Source of the DNA: Symbiodinium natans
Lineage: Eukaryota; Sar; Dinophyceae; Suessiales; Symbiodiniaceae
Assembly: GCA_905221605.1 (NCBI GenBank)
Contig: CAJNDS010002651.1
Location: forward strand, 146,501 to 210,500
Reading direction: 5' to 3'
DNA length: 64,000 nt
The notes under the pieces were generated by a model. That model saw nothing but the letters and a program-made list of their open reading frames with translations. It made no database searches and was not told the DNA's origin. The position numbers were made by a program, and so were the translations under genes. Of the stretch, positions 1-8,626 are shown piece after piece. Position 1 is the stretch's first letter. Every line of letters starts with the position of its first letter.

Positions 1-1204
1 TAAGAGCCGGCAGGTTTGTGTGGGTGTGTGCCTAAACCCTAAACCCTAAACTCTAAACCCTAAACCCTAAACTTTATGTGTGAGCATCGTGGGGTTTCAG
101 GGCTTTAGGCCTCAAGGCCTTGAGGATTACTTGGGCTGCAGCGTGAAGACTCTAATCCGAGCCTCTACCCTTCAAGGGACTAAGGAGAGCCCCTTATGAG
201 GGACCTTAGGGGTTCTTTAGGGTTATAAGGACTAGAAAAGATCCCTTCTAGGGGTCCCCCTCGTACCCCTGCAACCCCAGCACCCGAAAGCCCAAAGCCG
301 AAACCACTTAAGCCGTACTTAGAGGTTCATGGTACTTAGTAACGTACTTCTAGCTGTACTTATAACCATATTGGGGCACTTAAGGGGCTTATGAGTGGGT
401 TATAAGTACAGTATTGGTTAATAAGCACCATGAACCTCCAAGTCAAGCCGAAACCATCCAGACAAGGGTCTCCACGTAGGAATTCGGGAATTGCGGGTTT
501 AGGGTATTCACGGTTTGGGTTTAGGGTTTAGGGCTGAGGGGTTTCGGGTTTCGGGTTTAGGGTTTGGGAGGGTATAGGTTTATTCAGGGCAACCTGGTAG
601 ACAGTATTCCTCAGCACGTGTTTTTGGAGGCCTCCGCTTTCCTCGAGCCAACATTATGGCTTCCTTACATATATGTATATATATATATATATATATGTAT
701 AGATCTTAACCCTAAACCCTAAACCCTAAACCTATAAATAAGAAAATAAATAAATATACATATATATATATATATATACGTAGTTGCTCTGGTATCCCTA
801 AGCCACCAAGCCTCTCCAACTTTGCCCTACAGCCCTACAACAAGACCCCGAAACCTGCACCTCCTAAACCCTACACCTAAACCCTAAACCCTAAACCCTA
901 AACCCTAAACCCTAAACCCTAAACCCTAAACCCTAAACCCTACCACCCTAAGACCCCCATCCCTAGAGCCCAAACCCTTGAACCGCAGAGTCCGGACGGG
1001 CTTTTCCTAGCGCAGCCCGAGTTTGGAGAGGCTCGGCCAGAGAAGCGGTTGCACGTCATGGCTACTAGGAGGCTCCCTAAACTCTAAACCCTAAACCCTA
1101 AACCTCAAATCCTAAACCCTAAGTACCCTGCACCCTAAACCCTAACCCTAAACCCTAAACCCTAAACCCTAAACCCTAAACCCTAAACCCTAAACCCTAG
1201 ACCC

Positions 1205-1270
1205 TGCGGTACTGGCCAGTAGGGTTTTTACGTAGAGAGCATGTCGGAAGTTCCTCGGCAAAAACGGAAC
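1205..1270 (-). other. Candidate orphan exon
   Basis: This island has CCCTAAA on its left and TTTAGGG on its right, the same bracketing as the confirmed dehydrogenase exons. Read on the minus strand it is open and contains NFRHALYVKTLLASTA, with AG at both edges (AGAAAG before it, CGCAG after it). I do not recognise the protein. It could be a micro-exon of a gene otherwise outside the window, or chance. Confidence 0.25.
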
Positions 1271-2497
1271 CCTTTCTGCTTTTAGGGTTTAGGGTTTAGG
1301 GTTTAGGGTTTAGGGTGTGTCCCTAGTGAAGAAGTCGTACCCGGGGCGCCATTTGCCTACTATTTCGGGGTTATGCCCCATACATTTGTGGCTTGTAACC
1401 TCCGATTTTGTAGGGTTTGGGAGTCACAGGTATGTTAAGCAGCCAAGCCTGCCACATTTTTTGTAGGTGGTTTAGGGTTTAGGGTTTAGGGTTTAGGGTT
1501 TAGGGTTTGGGGTTTAGGGTTTAGGGTTTAGGGTTTAGGGTTTAGGGGTTAGGGTTCACTTCTGGGTTTCCTTCAGTTCACCTACAGCACAGACGGTTTG
1601 CTGCGAGTTCTCGTGGTCGATCTCTTGTCAGAATTCCCTACGCCAGTCAGGAGGAGACATTGACAGATTGAAGCAGGGATAGGGTTTAGGGTTTAGGGTT
1701 TATATAGGGTTTAGGGTTTTGGGTTTAGGGTTTAGGGTTCAACAATTTTGTGTCTGAAAATCTGTTCTTTTGGGGATTTGGAGGGTATGGAGTGCCCTGA
1801 TCGGTATGGGCCCGACCTGCGAACCGACCCCAGCTGTGCCGCGAACCACGGTGAAAATGGGCAGCTGCCGGGCAGCTGCATCGGAGATAGAAAGTTGGAA
1901 AACTGGCGGTTTAGGGTTTGGAGGGTTTGGGTACTTTGACCCTTGCTGCATGCTTTACCCGCACACCCGGACCAGGAACTCTCCTAAACCCTGAACCCTC
2001 AAACCCCGCACCCCAAACCCTAAACTCTGAGCCTTAAACCCTAGCCCTAAACCCTAAACCCTAAACCCTAAACCCTAAACCCTCAACCCTAAACCCTAAA
2101 CCCTGTGCTTGGTAGAGTTGAGAGGTTCAAGGCGCCCGCGGGTCGAACGAGACCGCATATCGTTCATCCCCGGGGAGGCCTACGTCCCTGCTTTAGGGTT
2201 TAGGGTTTAGGGTTTCGGGTTTCGGGTTTAGTGTTTAGGGTTTGGGGTTTAGGGTTTAGGGTTTAGGGTTTAGGGCCCCCAACCCTATAGACCCTATGAA
2301 CCCTATAAACCCTTTAAACCCTATAAACCCTATAAACCCTCTTAGCCCTGAAAACCCTAAACCCTGTAAACCCCCGAACACCTATAAATCCTAAACCCTA
2401 GAAACCCTAAACCCTATGAAATCCTACAAACTCCATAAACCCTAAACCCTACAAAAACATTCTAAACCCTGCAAGCCCTAAACCCTAAACGATGCGT

Positions 2498-2576
2498 ACT
2501 CAGGTCCGCGGAGATGTCCGTCACTTCCCTGGCTCAACGACATTCACCTTCGGCGTTGCTACTGTCTTTGGAGCTT
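2498..2576 (+). other. Candidate orphan exon, plus strand
   Basis: The island between a CCCTAAA array and a TTTAGGG array is open on the plus strand after CTCAG and reads VRGDVRHFPGSTTFTFGVAT. All three minus frames carry stops here. The family is not recognised. If real, it belongs to a different gene from the minus-strand dehydrogenase, whose stop is at 3153. Confidence 0.25.
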
Positions 2577-2740
2577 AGGGCTTTGGAGAGCTTATGGTTT
2601 AGGGTTTAGGGTTTAGGGTTTAGGGTTTAGGGTTTAGGGTTTAGGGTTTAGGGCTCAGGGTTACGGGTTGGGGCTTAGGGTTTAGGGTTTGGGGGTTATG
2701 GGGCTTATGGGGGTTTTAGGGGTTAGGGTCTAGGGTATAG

Positions 2741-2816
2741 ACCAACAGTCCTTCAGAGGGACTATAGTACTCCCCATCAGAATCCCTACTAAGGACTGTT
2801 CGTGTAAGGGGGAACT
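2741..2816. mobile_element. MITE family B, copy 1
   Basis: A short foldback element. Left arm is ACCAACAGTCCTTCAGAGGG and right arm is TAAGGACTGTTCGTGTAAGG followed by GGGAAC. The arms are reverse complements with mismatches. Four similar copies occur at 6717, 35079, 42432 and 44849. No coding capacity; a non-autonomous DNA transposon is inferred. Confidence 0.6.
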
Positions 2817-3152
2817 GCCCAAGCTTCGGGGCTAAGATTGGAATTTGCAACGGTCAACGAAAACCCCAGCTAAAAACAATAGCAACAAAGCGCCTGTTCT
2901 CTTGAGCTGCAACCTCGAGGGGGCGCGTCACATAGCCCCTGAATCCGCAAGCCCACTCCGCCCTTTCCTGATGCCGACGCTTAAACTGCACCATTGTTGG
3001 GGCTACTACTAAACAATAGCGATTATGGTTCCTTATCGTGCTTAAGCATTCATAAAACATGTCGAATGATTTTCGACCATGACCCAGTAAACCCTGAAAA
3101 CCCTGAAACTCTAAACCCTAAACCCTAAACCCTAAACCCTAGACCCTAAACC
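2817..3152. repeat. Unique island then CCCTAAA array
   Basis: A unique stretch of about 250 bp follows the MITE and contains a 68-codon minus-strand frame (2854-3060) with no recognisable domain, which I do not call. The CCCTAAA array at about 3086-3165 follows and supplies the stop codon of the dehydrogenase. Confidence 0.6.
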
Positions 3153-3240
3153 CTAAACCCTGAACCCAAGTGGACAAGCGGCCGGCTTTCCCTGCAGAAA
3201 AGCCCCGATGTTGTCAGCCACGATGTCCATCAGCCGCTGC
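3153..3240 (-). CDS. 2-hydroxyacid dehydrogenase, last exon
   Basis: Follows acceptor ATGCAAAG. The first base completes an Arg codon begun in the exon ending at 4509, giving LETR-QRLMDIVADNIG-AFLQGKP, the conserved closing helix of the family. After PAACPLG the frame runs straight into the CCCTAAA array (TTTAGGG on this strand), and the repeat itself encodes GFRV and the TAG stop at 3155-3153. CCCTAAA lies on the left and TTTAGGG on the right. The upstream intron (4508-3241, 1268 bp) starts GCAAGG and ends AAAG; AGGCA straddles both junctions. Confidence 0.7.
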
Positions 3241-3247
3241 CTTTGCA

Positions 3248-4508
3248 TGGTTTAGGGTTTATGGGTTTAGGGTTTAGGGTTTAGGGGTTTCGGGGTTTAG
3301 GGTTTAGGTGCCGCGCTTCTGGTTGGAAACATCACTCACCTCATGGGTTCCCCTCCTCCCTAGACTCCCCACATAATTCGGCCTGAGTAAGGTGATTTGA
3401 GGGGGAGCAGGGCCTCCTAACTCACCAGTTCGCCCCCCCCCCCCAGCGCCCTGCGAGCTTTCCCGCAGCCTTGGCAGCCTCCCAAAAGACTTCGACTTGT
3501 TCACGCCTTAGGCAAGAGAGTGTTCGCAGACACCCACCCACCCCCCGCCCCCTGGCCAAAACACTGACACCTTGCGAGGTTCTAAAAACCTCATTTTAGG
3601 TCCACAGGGAGGCCTGTGTGGGGGTACCCAGGATTCAGTAACAAAAGTGCCCGATGCCAGTACTGGCCCCTATGAGGGGCCTCCAGCTCTGCCATAGGGC
3701 TTTTAGGGTTTCGGGTTTAGGGTTTAGGGTTTAGGGTTCAAGCAAGGCGGGCGGCTTGGGGCGGGGAAGGGGGTAGCAACCCTAAAACCCTAAGGAGAAT
3801 AGTTCGGGTGGGGGGCGCGATAGGGAGCGCGCCCCTTAAATCTAAAGAAAAGGCGCACTCCTGCGCGCACATACACGCCCTAAACCCCATAGCCTATAAC
3901 CCTAAACCCTATAACCCAAAACCCTCGAACCCTCGAACCCTCAAACCCTAAACCTGAAACCCTAAACCCTGAACCCTAAAACACTAACCCTAAACCCTAA
4001 ACCCTACCGAGTGCAGTGTAGGATCCCACAGTTCCATAAGAGCGTAGGGTGTCCGAAAAAACTCCAGACCCCAAAACCTCCAAACCTGAGGGTTTAGGGT
4101 TTAGGGTTTAGGGTTTAGGGTTTAGGGTTTAGGGTTTAAGGATTAGGGTTTAGGGTTTAGGGTCTCTCAAGGGAGGCATGCGCGGACCCTCTTAGCATGT
4201 TCCCCAAAGAGGTTCCCGTACTGTACTCCTAATATGGCCCTTTGATATTCCCTCAAAGGATCTTCAGAAAGGGTCCCCAAACCCGCGGGAACAACCTTAG
4301 TCCTTTCTTTCCAAACCATACACCCTAAACCCATAACACCCGAAAACCCTAAATCGTAAACTCAAAACTCTAAAACCCGAAAAGCTTTGACCCCAAACCC
4401 CAAACCCCAAACCCTAAACCCTAAACCCCAAACCCCAAACCCTAAACCCGAAACCCCAAACCCCGAAACCCTAAACCCTAAACCCCAAACCCTAACTTCG
4501 GGCCTTGC
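3248..4508. repeat. Telomeric-repeat intron of the dehydrogenase
   Basis: Minus-strand order: donor GCAAGG, TTTAGGG-type array (rc of 4316-4495), an island, rc of TTTAGGG 4089-4170, rc of CCCTAAA 3880-4010, islands, then a CCCTAAA-type end (rc of 3248-3308) and acceptor. The first and last arrays are complementary. Islands at about 3310-3690 and 3745-3880 contain poly-C and G-rich tracts but no coding signal I could support. Confidence 0.6.
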
Positions 4509-4573
4509 CTCGTCTCAAGCCTCTTCCACCCGATGTGGGGGGTCAGGATGACCTCGTGGTTTACGATATCCAC
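4509..4573 (-). CDS. 2-hydroxyacid dehydrogenase, exon with the catalytic His
   Basis: 65 nt, reading VDIVNHE-VILTPHIGWKRLET plus two bases. TPHIGW holds the catalytic histidine of D-2-hydroxyacid dehydrogenases; the stretch up to RLETRQR is typical of the glycerate dehydrogenase-like branch. Acceptor is CCAAGAAG, donor GCAAGG (non-canonical GC). Degenerate CCCTAAA lies directly left (4316-4495) and TTTAGGG directly right (4582 on). The acceptor could be three bases further upstream (CCAAG). Confidence 0.75.
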
Positions 4574-4581
4574 CTTCTTGG

Positions 4582-5497
4582 AGGTTTAGGGTTTAGGGTT
4601 TAGGGTTTAGGGCTTAGGGCTTATAGGGTTTAGGGTTTTTGGGCTTTTTAGGGTTTAATTAGGGTTTAGGGTTCAGGTTTTAGGGTTTAGGGTTAGGGGT
4701 TCCTTCTTGGGATCCTTATCCTAAGGGAATCCTACTATTTGGGTGTCTATACTTGGGTCCCCTATTCTTGGTTTAGGGTTTAGGGTTTAGCCATGCTGCC
4801 TCGAGCTGCGTGCTGCATGATTGCATGCTGCCTCACACTCGTGCGTGCCTGAGGTGGACGCGACAATTAAGACAGCATGCGCAAATTCAGGCAGCACCCT
4901 CCCTGAGACGGCATGGCTTTGGAGGCTCTTGACCTATTTTCGTATAAATCCCATATACCTGGAGGATGCCGCAGTTGGGGGTTTGAGGGGCTTTGGGGCG
5001 TAGGGTTTGGGGTTTAGGGTTTGGGTTTGGGGTTTAGGGCTTAGGGCTTTAGCCGGGGGGTTTCGGGGTTCTAGGGCGTCGGGTAGGCAGCCCAATCCAA
5101 CACATGTCGCACTATATGTCGTAAAACTGGAAGGGCTAGAGAGGATAGGCTCCAGGGTTAAAGCTCCATGAAGGGCTAAGGGGCTGAGGGTGGCATCTTG
5201 CCCTAAACCTCAAACCCTAAACCATCAACCCCAAACCCGCTTTGCTCCTGGCCCTCCCACCCCCCGCCCCCCGAGCAGTTCTGTTGGTCCCTAAGCCCTG
5301 AAACCCCTAAACCTAGTCAACTAATTACATCCAGATGTTGAGGTTTACAGGTTTTAAGGCTTAGGGTTCAGGGTTTAGGCGGCTGTGTACCGGAAACCCC
5401 ATACACTGAGCTCCTGTTCCCCACACAAACTCTTGAGCTCAACTGCTGTTGCAGAGCTCCCAGCAAGCACAGGTCGCGATCTGTTTTTTTGCCGAAA
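4582..5497. repeat. TTTAGGG arrays and unique islands inside the dehydrogenase region
   Basis: TTTAGGG-type repeat at about 4582-4690, 4770-4790 and 4995-5065, with a short CCCTAAA stretch at 5205-5235. The island 4791-4990 is CTGC-rich with a 60-codon plus-strand frame of no recognisable family, which I do not call. Confidence 0.6.
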
Positions 5498-5682
5498 TCA
5501 AGGCAATCTCACTGCGCCATGGTTCAAGCCATGCACTGTGTGCATCTCAATCCCGCCCCGGATCATGTCCAGGACAAAGGACGTTTCGGAAGCCAACTGC
5601 ATGCTGTCAGGAGGGTACCAGTAGGAGTTTATGCCTTCATGCGTCCCGTTTGGACCCTTCGAACAGATGCCCTTGGTAGACA
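5498..5682 (-). other. Candidate exon or gene fragment, minus strand
   Basis: Open for about 60 codons on the minus strand to TGA at 5500-5498. It contains GPNGTHEGINSYWYPPDSMQ and FVLDMIRGGIEMHTVHGLNH. The residue mix looks coding and the flanks are TTTAGGG repeats. I do not recognise the family. It lies within the long dehydrogenase intron region, so it is either a nested gene remnant or an alternative exon. Confidence 0.35.
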
Positions 5683-5689
5683 GTTTAGG

Positions 5690-6716
5690 GTTTAAATTAA
5701 GGGGCAGTTTACTATAGATCCCAAACGTGAAGCCGTGGTTCAGGCCTTAGGGGGGTGTAGGGTTTAGGGTTCCTGGCTCCAAGCATGAAAAAACATGTGT
5801 ACTGTCGCCCTAAACCCTGAACCCTGAACCCTGAACCCCCCACCCCCAAGCAGTGCTTAGGATTTCCATGTGGTGTGGGACATGCTAGCTACCGAGCCTT
5901 AAGCTTGTATAGTCCCCGTGTACCTAGCAGCCCTAACCCCTAAATAGCCTAAACCCTAAACCCTGGCCCTGAAATATCCCCTAAGGTCCCTTGTAAGGGT
6001 TCCTGGGGCGGGGGGTGGGGGCGGGGCAGGGGGGGGGGGCCAGGGGCGGGGGGGGGGGGGGGGGGGGGGGGGGGTCCGCAACCGCATTGACTCAGCTCAC
6101 GACCTCAGCACGGAACCCCAAACCCGAAACCCTCAACCCGAAACCCCTTTGTCAATCTGTACCACTCACAGAACATGAGCCCCTAGACCCGAATCGCTGC
6201 GAAACCCCCGCCCTTTTCCGAAACCCCAAAACAACTCCCTTGCAAGGGAGCGCCCTTAGCCCTAACCGTAAACCCCATATCTCCAGACCCTGAACCCTAA
6301 ACCCTATAACTCGAAACCCTAAACCCTAAACCCTAAACCCTAAACCGCCAGGGGGCATTCTCCAGCTCGTAGAGAGGGTTATCGGCCTGGGGTGGCTCTG
6401 TCTCCTTCCAGTGGCTGGAGCTGTAGGGCCTATAAGGGTTTAAGGTACCTCTTTAAGGGTTGGGTTTAGGGTTTAGGGTTTAGGGTTTAGGGTTTAGGGT
6501 TTAGGGTTTAGGGTTTAGGGTCTAGGGTGTAGGGTTTAGGGTTTAGGGTTTAGGGTTTAGGGTTTAGGGTTTAGGGTTTAGGGTTTAGGGTTTAGGGTTT
6601 AGGGTTTGGGGTCTAGGGTCTAGGGTCTAGGGTTTAGGGTTTAGGGGTCAAGGGCAAGGTTGAAGGGTTTAAGGGTTGAAGGGCTTAAGGGTTTAAGGGT
6701 TTAGGGAATAGGGTTG
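5690..6716. repeat. CCCTAAA fragments, long poly-G tract and a TTTAGGG array
   Basis: Degenerate CCCTAAA at about 5805-5840, 5940-5965, 6110-6145 and 6289-6345. A poly-G run of about 27 occupies about 6048-6074 inside a G-rich stretch from 6005. A nearly perfect TTTAGGG array fills 6463-6660, turning into TTTAAGGG variants to 6715. No gene seen. Confidence 0.8.
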
Positions 6717-6818
6717 GGATGTTCCTCCATATGAGCTATGCTAACAATCCTTATAGGGATGATCGCATTTTGTACTATAATCCCTACTAAGGACTGTTAG
6801 TATAAGGGCGAACATCCC
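6717..6818. mobile_element. MITE family B, copy 2
   Basis: Starts GGATGTTCCTCC and ends GGGCGAACATCCC, with inner inverted arms TGCTAACAATCCTTA and TAAGGACTGTTAGTA. About 102 bp, no coding capacity, lying between TTTAGGG arrays. Confidence 0.65.
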
Positions 6819-7048
6819 CAGTTTAGGGCTTTGGGTTTAGGGTTTAGGGTTTTAGGGCTTCGGGGTTACGGCTTAGTTTAGGGCGTAAGGCTAGGGCTTA
6901 GAGTTTAGGGTGTCAGTTTAGGGTTCCGGGTCTTGGGACACAACAAGCTTGAGAGCCCCAACTCAACGTCTTTGGCCGATAGGTACCCCGCGCGACGACG
7001 CTTGGCACGTTCATCGAACACAGCGAGCACGCGCAGGCGGCTTCCTCA

Positions 7049-7249
7049 TAGCAACAGCAGATGCTTCATCGTGGTCACCCTGGAAAGCATCACATAGATG
7101 TGCAACCACCAATCGTCATCTCTCATTTCCGGAAGCCGAGCACAATCAATGACGGTGCCTTGACGAAGGGTCACGTCAGAATTTTTAGCATGCGAGATCT
7201 GCAAACCACGCCACCCCGTATGTTGTACTTTTGTGTGGTAGTAAGGCCC
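7049..7249 (-). pseudogene. Pif1-type helicase C-terminal fragment, degenerate
   Basis: The minus frame reads VQHTGWRGLQISHAK, then DVTLRQGTVIDCARLPEMRD, DDWWLHIYVMLSRVTTMKHL and LLL, before a TGA at 7048-7046. The YVMLSRVT motif matches helicase motif VI of Pif1/UvrD-like helicases (YVALSR-type), and the upstream VIDxxRLP strand fits the same domain. After the stop, RKPPAR continues in another frame, so a frameshift is likely. No other helicase domain is nearby. This is a relic from a Pif1 gene or Helitron-like element inside the long dehydrogenase intron. Recognised from memory of the family only. Confidence 0.45.
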
Positions 7250-7359
7250 TAAAGAAACCTCCGCTGTAATTAGGGTTTAGTGCTTTAGGGCTTCGAGGCC
7301 TGAAAACTCAAACCAAAACCCTCCCACCCTAAGCCCTGGAGCCCGTTGCCCAAATAACC

Positions 7360-7420
7360 CTCAACCGTCTCAACCGTCTCAACCGTCTCAACCGTCTCAA
7401 CTGTCTCAACCGTCTCAACC
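7360..7420. repeat. 9-bp tandem repeat (TCAACCGTC)n
   Basis: About six copies of a TCAACCGTC unit with one CAACTGTC variant, beside a CCCTAAA-like stretch. A small minisatellite unrelated in sequence to the telomere heptamer. Confidence 0.8.
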
Positions 7421-7439
7421 CTACCCTAAAAGGGGCACC

Positions 7440-7977
7440 CTAAACCCTAAACCCAAACATATGGCTTTAGTGACTTCAGTGTTTATAGGGTGTAGGCTGA
7501 AGCGTACAAAGATCTCACATGAAGCCACAGGTGCCCCTTCCGCAAACATTAATCGCAAAGGAGCAGGTTTAGGGTTTAGGGTTTAGGGTTTAGGGTTTAG
7601 GGTTTAGGGTTTAGGGTTTCGTTTAGACGCTTTGGGACCCTGAAGGGCTTTCAGGGGGGTTTAGGATAGGGGGGGTCTCCGAAAATAGGGGTACCCCTGT
7701 TTTATATAGAGTTCCATGGTTGGGGCCTTTGGTTTGGGATTTAGGCTTCGGACGGTCTTTGGAGGGATGGCGTGTAGGCCCGTGCGGTTCGGGGTTTGGT
7801 GTTCGTAAGGGCTGACTAGGGGAAGTTTTTCGGGTTCGTCGCATACGCCCTACACCCTACACCCCTAAACCCCAAACCCTAAACTAAACCCTGAACTAAA
7901 AACGCTAACAACCCCAAAACCCTAACAACCGTAAACCCCAAACCCTAAACCCTAACAACCGTAAACCCTAAACCCTA
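7440..7977. repeat. Repeats and islands left of the LTR element
   Basis: An island at about 7480-7563 is bracketed by CCCTAAA (left) and TTTAGGG (right). On the minus strand it reads APVASCEIFVRFS, a weak candidate for the missing dehydrogenase exon. TTTAGGG fills 7564-7625. CCCTAAA-type repeat with a CCTAACAACCGTAAAC variant fills 7850-7977 and is the insertion target of the LTR element. Confidence 0.5.
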
Positions 7978-8264
7978 TACGGGGGGACAACCAAGGAAGG
8001 AAATCAACTCCCCTAATCGCCCTGAACTTATATTTCCCAGATCGAACCAAGAAACAACCAAGACCACGGATAAGAGCAACCCAGGGGGGAAGGAAAGGGG
8101 GAAGGAACCCACACCCTTACCAAACCCTAAGAACCCAGGCACTTCTTTTTGAACTTGTGGCTTTCTGTTCAAGCCCATCTTGAGCCAAATACGATTTCCG
8201 GGTTCATTAACCCTTCCAACTTCCAACACTAACTCCTTTCTACAATACCAATTGCAGCTCCGCA
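7978..8264 (-). repeat. 3' LTR
   Basis: 287 bp, matching 16529-16815 except for C/A (in AAGACCACGG versus AAGAACACGG) and T/A (GATTTCC versus GATTACC). The spliced-leader relic at 8179-8189 is kept. In this copy the sequence after the LTR is telomeric CCCTAAA. Confidence 0.9.
8179..8189 (-). promoter_or_regulatory. Spliced-leader relic in the 3' LTR
   Basis: Same TTTGGCTCAAG-ATG arrangement as in the 5' LTR. Confidence 0.65.
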
Positions 8265-8277
8265 CTCCCCCTGTCCT
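8265..8277 (-). promoter_or_regulatory. Polypurine tract
   Basis: AGGACAGGGGGAG on the minus strand ends exactly at the TG that opens the 3' LTR, as expected for the plus-strand DNA primer of an LTR retrotransposon. Confidence 0.7.
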
Positions 8278-8292
8278 AGGATTTCCTAGGAC
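8273..8292. repeat. Perfect 20-bp inverted repeat
   Basis: GTCCTAGGA-TT-TCCTAGGAC: 9-bp arms around two bases, overlapping the upstream edge of the polypurine tract. It could be a protein or RNA structure site of the element. Confidence 0.7.
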
Positions 8293-8626
8293 ACATTGGA
8301 GATGCAGATCTTTTGGCCAAAAACTGCCATTACGGCAGCAGCCAGCTGCTTGAAATGCAAATTGTGGTTTAACGTCTTCCAGGACGGAATTATAGCACAT
8401 TGGCTAACCTACTACCCATAGAGAATCTTTTTTCACCTTGATCCTCTCATCACTGAAGACTCCTTGGCCTTCTTCACCACAAACCGTGGTCTTCGCTACG
8501 CGAAAAGCTACTGACTCCTACTATCAGGGATTTCCATACCCTTAATAGTAACCACCACCTTTGTCAGCACATTGGCTGTTCCAGCGCACCGGTCTCCAGA
8601 AAGAGAAAAACCATCCCTTCATCCAA
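8293..8626 (-). other. 3' untranslated part of the LTR element
   Basis: Unique sequence between the ORF stop at 8627 and the polypurine tract. Its short open frames have no recognisable domain. Confidence 0.6.

Larger units (their letters stand above)
1..2740. repeat. Telomere-type repeat mosaic, left end of window
   Basis: Arrays of CCCTAAA (about 29-75, 700-735, 865-941, 1076-1200, 1981-2104, degenerate 2276-2490) alternate with TTTAGGG (about 496-570, 1279-1315, 1469-1555, 1678-1738, 2190-2275, 2593-2740). Because both orientations occur, this is interstitial repeat and not a single chromosome end. Short AT microsatellites lie at about 665-697 and 757-778. The islands between arrays are 60-250 bp; some read as open exons (see 1205-1270 and 2498-2576). 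In the rest I see no gene. Confidence 0.9.

Noticed and set aside
1-1000. True chromosome end because of telomere repeat
   Set aside because: Both repeat orientations alternate throughout the window and unique exons lie between them, so the repeats are interstitial.
3304-3504. 66-codon minus frame with Gly-rich stretch
   Set aside because: The Gly run is a poly-C tract and there is no domain or exon-like boundary.
5498-5682. Missing dehydrogenase exon between GAGLDVQ and the TPH exon
   Set aside because: Its peptide (YWYPPDSMQ, MIRGGIEMH) does not fit the short linker expected there.
7364-7420. CRISPR-like direct repeats
   Set aside because: Units are head-to-tail 9-mers with no spacers, in a eukaryotic context.
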